Positions 32,413 to 40,524 of a DNA stretch of 64,000 bases are shown one piece after another. Both the position numbers and the translations under genes were made by a program. Positions within the stretch are counted from its first letter, which is position 1. Every line of letters starts with the position of its first letter. Source of the DNA: Nitrospirota bacterium (lineage in GTDB: Bacteria; Nitrospirota; Nitrospiria; Nitrospirales; Nitrospiraceae); NCBI GenBank assembly GCA_040757595.1, contig JBFLWP010000008.1, forward strand, positions 87,202 to 151,201. The letters run 5' to 3'. The notes beneath the pieces were generated by a model. It was not told the origin of the DNA and made no database searches. It saw only the letters and a list, made by a program, of their open reading frames with translations.

Positions 32413-32455
32413 TTGACAGGACACGGGTAACCATAGTAAATAGGATTTATTCCTA
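32413..32455 (+). promoter_or_regulatory. Promoter and probable PerR/Fur operator
   Basis: TTGACA at 32413-32418, TAAATA at 32437-32442 (18-base spacer) and the inverted repeat TAGGATTTATTCCTA at 32441-32455 over the start point. An AT-rich palindrome overlapping a promoter directly before a Fur-family gene suggests autoregulation; the sequence is not a textbook PerR box. Confidence 0.6.
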
Positions 32456-32467
32456 CAAAGGATTCAT

Positions 32468-32932
32468 ATGGAACTGAGCTTGGAAGAGATACGGGAACGG
32501 TTCCGGGGTCGCGGGCTGAAGCTGACCCCTCAGCGGCTCGCGATCTATCGGGCGCTGGCCGGAACCACCAGCCACCCGACCGCGGAGGATCTGTTCCGGC
32601 AGGTCAGGAAGCAGCACCCCATGATCTCCCCCAACACGGTCTATTACACGCTGGGGGCGCTGCGCGCGGCCGGGCTCGTGCACGAAGTGAACTATTGGCA
32701 CGACCGGGCCCGGTTCGACGCCAACATCAGCCTCCACCATCACCTGATCTGCTTGGGGTGCCGGAAGATCCGGGATTTGACGGATCCTTCGTTGGACCGG
32801 CTCTCGGCCGGGGAGCGGGCTCAAGCCGGATTCCAGGTGGTCGGCCATCGAGTGGAATTTCATGGATACTGCGCGGCCTGCCGCCGTCGGAGGCCGCGCG
32901 GAGCGCGAGTCGCTCAACGGACGCGGCAGTAA
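32468..32932 (+). CDS. Fur-family regulator, PerR-like
   Basis: 154 residues. Winged helix LKLTPQRLAIYRALAGTTSH and ISPNTVYYTLGALRAAGLV, then the HHHLICLGCRKIRDL metal region and a C-terminal FHGYCAACR Cys pair forming the structural zinc site. His/Asp residues typical of the PerR sensing site (HDRARFDANISLHHH) are present. It heads a cluster with rubrerythrin, as PerR-type peroxide sensors often do. Confidence 0.88.
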   Translation: MELSLEEIRERFRGRGLKLTPQRLAIYRALAGTTSHPTAEDLFRQVRKQHPMISPNTVYYTLGALRAAGLVHEVNYWHDRARFDANISLHHHLICLGCRKIRDLTDPSLDRLSAGERAQAGFQVVGHRVEFHGYCAACRRRRPRGARVAQRTRQ

Positions 32933-32961
32933 CCCTTTATTGTATTCAGGAGGAGGGCAGC

Positions 32962-33390
32962 ATGGGCAAGAGTCTGAAAGGGACCAAGAGCCACGAGAAT
33001 CTCAAGCAGGCGTTCGCGGGGGAGTCCCAGGCGAACCGCCGGTATCTCTATTTCGCGCGGCGGGCGGACATCGAGGGGTACCCGGACATCGGCGGGCTGT
33101 TCCGCGACACCTCCGAGGCGGAGACCGGCCATGCCTTCGGCCACCTGGACTTCCTCAAGGAGGTCGGGGACCCGGCGACGGGCGTGCCGATCGGCAATAC
33201 CGACGCGAACCTGAAGTCGGCGATCGAGGGGGAAACCTACGAATATACGCAGATGTATCCGGGCATGGCCAAGACCGCCAGGGAAGAGGGCTTCCCGGAG
33301 CTGGCCGAGTGGTTTGAGACCCTGGCCAAGGCCGAGCGGTCGCATGCCAACCGGTTTACGAAGGGTCTGGACAGCCTGAAGCAGGCTTGA
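32962..33390 (+). CDS. Rubrerythrin (ferritin-like diiron domain only)
   Basis: 142 residues from ATG 32962 after AGGAGGAGGG; longer upstream frame overlaps the regulator and is not used. [10 protein letters not shown] and [15 protein letters not shown] with a second ExxH in [11 protein letters not shown] provide the diiron ligands. The C-terminal rubredoxin domain of classical rubrerythrin (about 190 residues) is missing, so an external electron donor is needed to reduce hydrogen peroxide. The downstream Fe-S oxidoreductase is a good candidate for that role. Confidence 0.9.
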   Translation: MGKSLKGTKSHENLKQAFAGESQANRRYLYFARRADIEGYPDIGGLFRDTSEAETGHAFGHLDFLKEVGDPATGVPIGNTDANLKSAIEGETYEYTQMYPGMAKTAREEGFPELAEWFETLAKAERSHANRFTKGLDSLKQA

Positions 33391-33457
33391 TCCGTCGCTG
33401 CGATTCGGCGGGGGCGAGCCGCCTCACCCCCGCCGCCCGCTCTCCACGGCACATCGC

Positions 33458-34735
33458 ATGAAGGGGTTCGATCTCATCACGCCAGGCTGGGGCCGCCCCC
33501 AACTGGAACGGGAAGCGTTGCGCGTCTACGAGGTCTGCGACGGGTGCCGGCGCTGCTTCAACCTGTGCCCGTCCTTCAACACGCTCTTCGACCGGATCGA
33601 CGTGCACGAGAGCGATCTCGGCAAGCTGGCTCCGGCCGACTTCGAGCGGGTCGTGCACGAGTGTTATTACTGCAAGCTCTGCTACAACCACTGTCCTTAC
33701 ACGCCCCCGCACCAGTACGGGATCGACTTTCCGCGTCTGATGATCGCCTGGAAGAAGCAACTGGCCGGCGAGCAGGGAGTCCGCTGGCGCGACCGGCTGC
33801 TGGTCAAGACCGACCTGATCGGGAAGATGGGCAGTCTCACGGCGGCGGTCACCAACCGGCTGCTGCGGCTGCAAGGGCTGCGCCCCTGGATCGAGCGGCT
33901 CGTGGGGATCCATCGGGACCGAGACGTGCTGGCCTTCCAGGCCGAGACCTTCACGCGCTGGTGGAGCCGGCGGGGAAGGCCGAGGGCAGGACCGGGGGGG
34001 AAAGGCAAGGTCGCGCTCTTCGCCGGCTGCCTGGTCAACTATCAGGCGACCGACGTCGGCAAAGCCGCGGTCCAGGTGCTGGAGAAGAACGGGGTCGAGG
34101 TCGTGCTGCCGGAGCAGCGGTGCTGCGGCATGCCGGCCTTCGACATCGCGGACACCGGCGCGATGGTCGAGGCAGGCAGGGCGAATCTGCGGTCGCTGCG
34201 GCCTTGGCTGGACGCCGGTTACGACGTGGTGGTGCCGGTGCCGAGCTGCAGCCTGATGCTCAAGCGGGAGTACCCGTATCTCCTGCCCGGAGAGGAGACG
34301 ACCCGGCTGTCCCAGCGGACCTTCGACATCTGCGAATACCTGATGCGGATGAAGCGCGCGGGAACCTTGGCCCTGGACTTCACGAACAAGCCCGGGCTGG
34401 TCGCCTATCAGATTCCCTGCCACCTGCGGGATCAGAACATCGGGTTCAAGTCCAAGGAGCTGATGGAGCTGGCCGGAGCCAAGGTCGAGCTGGTCGAGCG
34501 CTGCTCGGGGCACGACGGGACCTGGGGCGCCAAGGTCGAATTCTTCGACCTCTCCATGAAGATCGCCCGGAAGGCGCTGCGGGAGATCGAACAGCACCCG
34601 GCGGACCTCGTCGCTTCGGACTGTCCGCTGGCCGCCCTCCAACTGGACCAGGCTGGGGCCAGGGAGCACGCGGCCGGCCGGCGCGTCCTGCACCCGATCC
34701 AGATCGTTCGCGATGCCTACGGGTTGTCCCGGTGA
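33458..34735 (+). CDS. Fe-S oxidoreductase (GlpC/HdrD-like) linked to rubrerythrin
   Basis: 425 residues. Two 4Fe-4S motifs at the N-terminus ([24 protein letters not shown]) and two CCG-type domains (RCCGMPAF region; [10 protein letters not shown] with ERCSGHDG in which the second CCG is CSG). Related subunits receive electrons in glycerol-3-phosphate and heterodisulfide reductases. The order rubrerythrin, Fe-S oxidoreductase, DUF3501 recurs in many genomes and points to an electron route to the peroxidase. Confidence 0.85.
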   Translation: MKGFDLITPGWGRPQLEREALRVYEVCDGCRRCFNLCPSFNTLFDRIDVHESDLGKLAPADFERVVHECYYCKLCYNHCPYTPPHQYGIDFPRLMIAWKKQLAGEQGVRWRDRLLVKTDLIGKMGSLTAAVTNRLLRLQGLRPWIERLVGIHRDRDVLAFQAETFTRWWSRRGRPRAGPGGKGKVALFAGCLVNYQATDVGKAAVQVLEKNGVEVVLPEQRCCGMPAFDIADTGAMVEAGRANLRSLRPWLDAGYDVVVPVPSCSLMLKREYPYLLPGEETTRLSQRTFDICEYLMRMKRAGTLALDFTNKPGLVAYQIPCHLRDQNIGFKSKELMELAGAKVELVERCSGHDGTWGAKVEFFDLSMKIARKALREIEQHPADLVASDCPLAALQLDQAGAREHAAGRRVLHPIQIVRDAYGLSR

Positions 34736-35343
34736 AGCCCTTGACCAAGGATGATCTGATCCCCTACGCGGAGTACGAACGGGTGCGCGATTCGTTCCGC
34801 CAGCGGATCATCGCGCTCAAGCGGCGGCGGCGCATCTCGGTGGGCGAGAAGATCACGCTCCTGTTCGAAAACCGCGAGACGATCCAGTTCCAGATCCAGG
34901 AGATGATCCGGACGGAGCGGATCGTCGACGACGCGAAGGTCCAGGACGAGCTGGACGTGTACAACGCCCAGCTCCCCGGCGAGGGGGAGCTGAGCGCGAC
35001 GCTCTTCATCGAGATCACAGAATCCGAGCGGATCAAGGAGGAGATGGACGCGTTTCAGGGTCTCGATCGCGGGGAGAAGGTCGCGCTCGAAGCCGGTCCC
35101 CACCGGATCTTCGGGGGCTTTGAGGGCGGGCACAGCAAGGAGGACAAGATCAGCGCCGTCCATTTCGTCCGCTTTCGTCCGACCGGGGAGTTTCTCGGCG
35201 AGTTGAGGCGCCGCGGCGGCCCCCTGTCGGTCGTCGTCGCCCACCCCAATTATCGGGCTCGGGCGCCGGTTCCTGAGGCCATGCGGCAGGAATGGCTGCA
35301 GGATTTGGGGCTGGCAGGGGCGGCCTTGTCCCGGCCCGGTTGA
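34732..35343 (+). CDS. DUF3501 protein
   Basis: 203 residues from GTG 34732, overlapping the preceding stop by 4 bases. [50 protein letters not shown] and TLFIEITESERIKEEM match the DUF3501 family, which co-occurs with rubrerythrin and the Fe-S oxidoreductase above. No cofactor motif is visible; the role is unknown. Confidence 0.85.
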   Translation: MKPLTKDDLIPYAEYERVRDSFRQRIIALKRRRRISVGEKITLLFENRETIQFQIQEMIRTERIVDDAKVQDELDVYNAQLPGEGELSATLFIEITESERIKEEMDAFQGLDRGEKVALEAGPHRIFGGFEGGHSKEDKISAVHFVRFRPTGEFLGELRRRGGPLSVVVAHPNYRARAPVPEAMRQEWLQDLGLAGAALSRPG

Positions 35344-35421
35344 CTTCCCCCCTGACCGGCCTTATAGTTTCACTTGCGCGTTCGGAAACCGTCCGTTCAC
35401 GGGAACCAGGGAGAGAGGGCG

Positions 35422-35742
35422 ATGATCACCATCACGGCCAAGGCCGAAGAGAAGATCAAGGAATTGATGAAGGAAGAGAAGGACGTCCTCGGTCTGCGGA
35501 TCTATGTGCGGGGCGGCGGCTGCCACGGCTATCAGTACGGGATGTCGTTCGAAGACAAGATGGGCGACGACGACACGGTCATCGAGCAGGGGGGCGTGAA
35601 GGTGCTCCTGGACTCGCAGAGCGCTCCGCTGCTCCAAGGCGCGGAAGTGGACTACGTGGACAGCTTGCAAGGCTCCGGGTTCTCGGTCAAGAATCCGCAG
35701 GCCAAGACCACCTGCGGCTGCGGCAGCTCCTTCAGCGCCTGA
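35422..35742 (+). CDS. A-type Fe-S carrier (ErpA/HesB-like)
   Basis: 106 residues from ATG 35422. The three ligand Cys are in RGGGCHGYQYG and TTCGCGSSF. A second A-type protein, IscA, is encoded at 45978-46334. This one may deliver clusters to the Fe-S oxidoreductase encoded just upstream. Confidence 0.9.
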   Translation: MITITAKAEEKIKELMKEEKDVLGLRIYVRGGGCHGYQYGMSFEDKMGDDDTVIEQGGVKVLLDSQSAPLLQGAEVDYVDSLQGSGFSVKNPQAKTTCGCGSSFSA

Positions 35743-35827
35743 GTTTTTTGGTTTTAAGCGCAAGGGCCGGGATCGTCCCCTCGTCGGGGCCGACGATCCC
35801 GGCCTTTGTGTCAGGAGCGGACACGGG

Positions 35828-36643
35828 ATGGCCCAGGTTCTGCTGACCAAGCGGATCGAATTTGCGGCGGCGCACCGGTACCACAACGAGGCCTGGGATG
35901 CCGCCCGCAACCGGGCCGTGTTCGGGGCCTGCAACAACGAACCGGGGCACGGCCACAACTACCTGTTGGAAGTCACCGTGGGCGGGGAGGTGGACGGACG
36001 GACCGGCATGGTGGTCAATCTCTACGATCTCAAGCGGGTGCTCAAACAGGTCCTGGAGGCGTTCGATCACAAGCACCTGAACCTCGACACGCCCTACTTC
36101 ACCCGCTCCATCCCGACGACCGAAAACCTGGCCCTGGTCCTCTGGAATCTCCTGGCCGCTCGTGCGGAAATCGGGCGTCTCGTGAAGGTCAGGCTGTTCG
36201 AGGACGACGACCTCTGTGCGGAGGTCACGGGGCCGGGCCCGGAGGCCTCGCTGACCCGCCGATACCATTTTTCCGCGGCCCACCGGCTGGCTTCCCCCAA
36301 ACTGTCGGGGGCGGACAGCCAGCGGCTGTTCGGATCGTGTCTGACCGACGAGGGGCACGGCCACAACTACGTGCTGCACGTGACCGTCTGCGGCAAGATC
36401 CATCCGGAAACCGGCATGGTCACGGACCTCCGCGCCCTCGACGCCGCGGTGCAGGATCGGGTCGTCCGGCGGTTCGACCACCGGGACCTCAACCAGGACC
36501 CGGATCTGGCCGATCGCGCGGCGACGGGCGAGAACCTCGTACGGTTGGTCTGGGATCTTCTGGTGAAAGCGCTCCCGGCCGGCCGGCTGGAGAAGGTCGG
36601 CTTGGCCGAGACCAGGGATACGTATTTCGAGTATGCCGGCTAG
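35828..36643 (+). CDS. Double 6-pyruvoyl-tetrahydropterin synthase/QueD (tandem fusion)
   Basis: 271 residues, about twice the usual length. Two complete domains are joined: residues 1-135 with FAAAHRYHNE and ACNNEPGHGHNY, and residues 140-271 with FSAAHRLASP and SCLTDEGHGHNY. Each domain has the zinc His triad, the Cys before the HGHNY motif and the SIPTTENLA/AATGENLV region for the substrate Glu. Domain identity is moderate, suggesting an old duplication. It could make queuosine (QueD) or pterin precursors, perhaps as a pseudo-dimer. Confidence 0.88.
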   Translation: MAQVLLTKRIEFAAAHRYHNEAWDAARNRAVFGACNNEPGHGHNYLLEVTVGGEVDGRTGMVVNLYDLKRVLKQVLEAFDHKHLNLDTPYFTRSIPTTENLALVLWNLLAARAEIGRLVKVRLFEDDDLCAEVTGPGPEASLTRRYHFSAAHRLASPKLSGADSQRLFGSCLTDEGHGHNYVLHVTVCGKIHPETGMVTDLRALDAAVQDRVVRRFDHRDLNQDPDLADRAATGENLVRLVWDLLVKALPAGRLEKVGLAETRDTYFEYAG

Positions 36644-36993
36644 CCGGGCGAGCCTGCCCACCCCCTGAGCAGGTGGTCGTTGATGAGCGCCGCGAGTTCA
36701 TCCGCGTCGAGCTTCCCTTCGCGGCTGACCAGCAATGTTCCCTTCGAAAACAGGTGGGTCGTCGGGTAGGTCTCGAACTGGTGCCGCTTCTTGATCTCGC
36801 GGCACCGGCCGGGGACGTGCATCTTGGCCTTGCCGATCCGCACTTGAGCGAAGCGCGACGCGGTTTCCTCCAGGATTGGGTCGTAGGCGTTGCAGGGTTC
36901 GCAGGAGGCGATCCCGTAGGCCACGACCGCCGCGGAAGCCTGCGTGAACTCCTCGTAGTTGGCGTCGTGGACGTCTTCCACCGTGCCGCTCAC
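36640..36993 (-). CDS. Thioredoxin-like protein with CEPC motif
   Basis: 117 residues. Thioredoxin fold with VVAYGIASCEPCNAYDPIL: active site CEPC instead of CGPC, and the cis-Pro in FETYPTTHLF. It converges with the PTPS gene (3-base overlap) and lies 60 bases downstream of the peroxiredoxin gene on the same strand, so it may be its reductant. Confidence 0.85.
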   Translation of the reverse strand: MSGTVEDVHDANYEEFTQASAAVVAYGIASCEPCNAYDPILEETASRFAQVRIGKAKMHVPGRCREIKKRHQFETYPTTHLFSKGTLLVSREGKLDADELAALINDHLLRGWAGSPG

Positions 36994-37053
36994 CGGATTC
37001 CCTCGACGGGCAGGTGTGGGGGAGGTCCCGGCGGAGCCTCCCCCGAGATTCGG

Positions 37054-37527
37054 TCAGCCGAGATTCTTCAGGACCGCCAAGATCTCCTTGTCGTCGCGGG
37101 CGGTCTTGATCTCCTGCACCTTCACGTAGGCCACCTTGCCGCTCTTGTCCACGATCACAGTGGCGCGCTTCGCGCAGTTCAGGGGCTCGAAGTAGAGGCC
37201 GTAGGCCTTGGACACGGTGCGGTGCATGTCGGCCAGCAGGCGGTGCTTGAGGCCGAGCGAATCGGCCCAGGCTTTGTGGGAGAAGAAGCTGTCGGTGCTG
37301 ATGCCGAAGATCTCCGCGTTCGCGGACTGGAAGTTGGGCATGTCGTCGGTCAAGCACTTGTTCTCCCCCGTGCAGACCGGGCTCCAGTCCAGAGGGTAGA
37401 ACGCGAGGACGACGTTCTTCTTCCCGAGGTACTCGCTCAGCTTCACGTCCTTCTGGTCCTGGTCCTTCAGGGTGAAGTCGGGGGCGGAATCTCCGACCTT
37501 TATCTCTGGTGCCACGTCACCGGCCAT
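37054..37527 (-). CDS. Peroxiredoxin (AhpC/TSA family)
   Basis: 157 residues from ATG 37527, preceded by [29 protein letters not shown] and the peroxidatic Cys in [17 protein letters not shown] identify a thiol peroxidase. A nearby second Cys (NKC) and one in LNCAKRATV are candidates for the resolving Cys. It probably removes peroxides together with the thioredoxin-like protein. Confidence 0.9.
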   Translation of the reverse strand: MAGDVAPEIKVGDSAPDFTLKDQDQKDVKLSEYLGKKNVVLAFYPLDWSPVCTGENKCLTDDMPNFQSANAEIFGISTDSFFSHKAWADSLGLKHRLLADMHRTVSKAYGLYFEPLNCAKRATVIVDKSGKVAYVKVQEIKTARDDKEILAVLKNLG

Positions 37528-37678
37528 GTGTAACCTCCTTAGAGATGAGGGTTGGGATTGGTCGTCTGAAAGCCGAATCGGAGCTTGTGTGGTAGCACGG
37601 CGTTTGAAAGTTTGTCAATTGCCCAAAAGACCTACGGCCAACACACTTTCGGCCTGTAAAATCCAATGGTTGTGACGG

Positions 37679-38431
37679 TCACCAAGAGACTTCCCGATGG
37701 GCGATCGGCCCCTCGGGAGAAGGGCGAGTTCCGTGCCGCACGATCTGAACGGTCACCCCGAGAAGCGGAAAGGTCAGGGAGGCCCCAACCTTCAACTGGG
37801 GACGGCTCCTGACGATCTCGTCCGCCAGATCGGCGAGCCGGTCCAGGGTCGGCTGGCTTGGGAGGCCGACGGGCCGGAATGTTTCCAGTTCGTCCAGCCC
37901 GAACTTGGTCAGCCCCTTCGTGCAATACCGGTCCCGCCCGGCCTCGAAGCGATCCGCCTGTTCAACGGAGACATGATCGCCGGTGACGAACCGCTCGAGC
38001 GGCCGGTCCCGCCAGTCGGAAGGATTCCAATAGGCCTGCGTTGCCGGATCGTAGGCGGTCCCCTCGGTCAGCAGGGATAGCCCGCGCGCCAGCCTGGCTG
38101 CGTGCAGGACGAGATCGGCCGCTCCGCCGGTCGCGGGCAGGACCAGCCCGATCATGGTGTGTCCCCACCCCAGCCGATCCTTCCAGACCTCGGCCTCGGC
38201 GGTCGGGAGCGAACGGCGGAGCGTCGCGGTCCAGGGACCGTGCGTCGCCAGGACCGGGGCGACGGGGTCGTTCATGGCCTCGGCTCCTGCCTTGAACGTG
38301 AGCGGTCCCCCGTACTCGAGGTTGAACCAGCACTGAAGATCGGTCAGGGAAGGAGGCTCGCCCCGGTAGCCGATGACGTAAGCGGGACGAGAAGAGCGTG
38401 GCGGCTTGGGCAGCTTGCGGCGGATCTTCAT
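37679..38431 (-). CDS. Unknown 250-residue protein
   Basis: ATG 38431. Soluble; TKFGLDELETFRPVGLPS and LDRLADLADEIVRSRPQLKV resemble the C-terminal pattern of DUF4261-like proteins, but I am not certain. No signal peptide. It lies 45 bases upstream of nothing on its own strand (the TypA stop is at 38477, and TypA is encoded before it), so both may be on one transcript. Confidence 0.6.
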   Translation of the reverse strand: MKIRRKLPKPPRSSRPAYVIGYRGEPPSLTDLQCWFNLEYGGPLTFKAGAEAMNDPVAPVLATHGPWTATLRRSLPTAEAEVWKDRLGWGHTMIGLVLPATGGAADLVLHAARLARGLSLLTEGTAYDPATQAYWNPSDWRDRPLERFVTGDHVSVEQADRFEAGRDRYCTKGLTKFGLDELETFRPVGLPSQPTLDRLADLADEIVRSRPQLKVGASLTFPLLGVTVQIVRHGTRPSPEGPIAHREVSW

Positions 38432-38476
38432 GGGCTCAGAGCCGGACCGGGGCCGGAACGGAGCGGGAGGTGCGGG

Positions 38477-40333
38477 TTACCGACGGTCCTTGCGCGCCTT
38501 ACGCCGGTCTTCCGGATTGAGGAGACGCTTGCGAATCCTGAGGCTCTGGGGCGTCACCTCCACCAGCTCGTCGGACCCGAGGTATTCGAGGGCGAACTCC
38601 AGGGTCATCTGGCGGGGCGGGGTCAAGACCAGCGCCTCGTCGGAGCCGGAGGCGCGCATGTTGGTCAGATGCTTGGTCTTGCAGACGTTCACGTCGAGAT
38701 CCTCCGCCCGGCTGTTCTCGCCGACCACCATGCCTTGATAGACCTCCACGCCCGGTCCGATGAAGAGGCTGCCCCGCTCCTGAATCATGTAGAGGCCGTA
38801 GGCGTTGCTGGTTCCGTCCTCGAACGCGACGAGCGAGCCGTGCGGCGACACGGCCAGGGCCCGCTGGTCGGCCGCCTCATAGCGCTGGAAGACGTGGTGC
38901 AGGATGGCGGTTCCCCGGGTCTTGGTGGCGAGCACGTTCTTGAGGCCGATCACGCCGCGGGTCGGAATGTGGTATTCGAGGTGCATCTCGCTGGCCCCTC
39001 CGTCCGAGTGGATCAGCTTCATGTGACGCAACTCGCCCCGCCGAGCCCCCACCTCCTCAATGACGGCCCCCTGATACTCGGCCGGCACGTCGATGGTCAG
39101 CTCCTCGTAAGGCTCCATCAGGGTGCCGTTTTCCTCGTGCAGGATGACCTCCGGCTGCGAGACCTGCAATTCGTAGCCTTCGCGCCGCATCTGCTCGATC
39201 AGCACGGAGAGGTGCAGCTCCCCCCGGCCGGCCACCAGGAACCGGTCCGGGCTGTCGGTCTCCTGCACGCGCAGGGACACGTTCGTTTCCAGCTCCTTGA
39301 AGAGCCGCTCCCGCAGGTGGCGGGAAGTCAGGAATTTCCCCTCACGGCCGGCGAAGGGGCTGTTGTTGACCGAAAAAGTCATCTGGACGGTCGGCTCGTC
39401 GATCGCGACGGGCGGCAGAGCGACCGGATGTTCCGGGTCCGCGATGGTCTCCCCGATCCCGATCTCCGGCAGGCCCGCCACGGCCACGATCTCGCCGGCC
39501 TCGGCCCGCTCCACCTCCGCCCGCTCCAGACCGGAGAAGGCCGCCAGGTCCGTCACCTTGCCAGCCAGGAGGGCGCCGTCCCGCCTGATCTGCACGACGC
39601 TCTGGCGCCGCGCGATCGAGCCGGACTGGATCTTGCCGATCCCCATCTTGCCTTTGTAGGAGTCGTAGGCCAGGGCCAGGACCAGGATCTGGAGGGGCGC
39701 GTCGGCCCGGATCGTCGGCGCGGGGATCTGCTCGAGGATCGTGTCCAGCAGCGGCGCGATGTCCGCGCCGGGCTTGTTCACGTCCAGGGTCGCCGTGCCG
39801 TTGATCGCGGAGGTGTAGACGATCGGAAAGTCCAGTTGCTCGTTCGTCGCGCCCAGGTGGACGAACAGGTCGAACGTGCGGTTGAGGACGTCGTCCACCA
39901 CCGCGTCCGGCCGGTCGATCTTGTTGATGACCACGATGGCCCGGTGGCCCAGCCCCAGCGCCTTGCGCAGCACGAACGTGGTCTGGGGCATGGGCCCCTC
40001 CTTGGCGTCCACCAGCAGGAGGACTCCGTCCACCATCTTGAGGGTCCGCTCGACCTCGCCGCCGAAGTCCGCGTGTCCCGGCGTGTCCACGATGTTGATC
40101 TTCACGCCCCGGTACGTGACGCTGGCGTTCTTGGCGCGGATCGTGATGCCCCGCTCGCGCTCCTGGTCCATGGAATCCAGAATCCGCTCGCCCATCTCGT
40201 CGATCTTCCGATGGGCGTGGGTCTGCCGCAGCAGCGCGTCCACGAGCGTGGTCTTGCCGTGGTCCACGTGGGCGATGATCGCGATGTTCCGGATGTCGTC
40301 CCGCCGGCCGGGAGCCGCTGTTCGCTGGTCCAT
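38477..40333 (-). CDS. typA: Ribosome-associated GTPase TypA/BipA
   Basis: 618 residues from ATG 40333; in-frame upstream sequence to 40489 covers the promoter and is not coding. G1 AHVDHGKTTL, the switch region RERGITIRAKN, G3 DTPGHADFGG and G4 NKIDRP are present, followed by EF-G-like domains and the BipA-specific C-terminal region. It acts in ribosome assembly and stress response. Divergent from PBP1A. Confidence 0.95.
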   Translation of the reverse strand: MDQRTAAPGRRDDIRNIAIIAHVDHGKTTLVDALLRQTHAHRKIDEMGERILDSMDQERERGITIRAKNASVTYRGVKINIVDTPGHADFGGEVERTLKMVDGVLLLVDAKEGPMPQTTFVLRKALGLGHRAIVVINKIDRPDAVVDDVLNRTFDLFVHLGATNEQLDFPIVYTSAINGTATLDVNKPGADIAPLLDTILEQIPAPTIRADAPLQILVLALAYDSYKGKMGIGKIQSGSIARRQSVVQIRRDGALLAGKVTDLAAFSGLERAEVERAEAGEIVAVAGLPEIGIGETIADPEHPVALPPVAIDEPTVQMTFSVNNSPFAGREGKFLTSRHLRERLFKELETNVSLRVQETDSPDRFLVAGRGELHLSVLIEQMRREGYELQVSQPEVILHEENGTLMEPYEELTIDVPAEYQGAVIEEVGARRGELRHMKLIHSDGGASEMHLEYHIPTRGVIGLKNVLATKTRGTAILHHVFQRYEAADQRALAVSPHGSLVAFEDGTSNAYGLYMIQERGSLFIGPGVEVYQGMVVGENSRAEDLDVNVCKTKHLTNMRASGSDEALVLTPPRQMTLEFALEYLGSDELVEVTPQSLRIRKRLLNPEDRRKARKDRR

Positions 40334-40353
40334 GAAGGGGGTCCACCCTCGGC

Positions 40354-40418
40354 AAAAAAAAGACGCCGGCTCGCGGCGTCTGACCGACAGTATACGCGAT
40401 CGGGCCGCGAAAAGACAA
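40354..40418 (-). promoter_or_regulatory. typA promoter with terminator-like hairpin at the transcript start
   Basis: On the minus strand: TTGTCT (40418-40413), 18-base spacer, TATACT (40394-40389). The start point near 40382 is immediately followed by GACGCC-GCGAGCC-GGCGTC (40380-40362) and eight T (40361-40354), a complete intrinsic terminator shape 20 bases before the start codon. Confidence 0.65.
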
Positions 40419-40438
40419 GGCGCCGGATCCGGGCGAGC

Positions 40439-40467
40439 TTGAGTTTTCGGGGATGGCATTGTATGGT
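40439..40467 (+). promoter_or_regulatory. Promoter of the PBP1A gene
   Basis: TTGAGT (40439-40444), 17-base spacer, TATGGT (40462-40467). It lies over the first possible start (ATG 40453), which argues that ATG 40525 is used. Confidence 0.55.
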
Positions 40468-40524
40468 ACACCATTGCCCGCCTTCGCATCCTCGTGGAGT
40501 TCTCCGGGTTGGAGTCCAGGCGCC

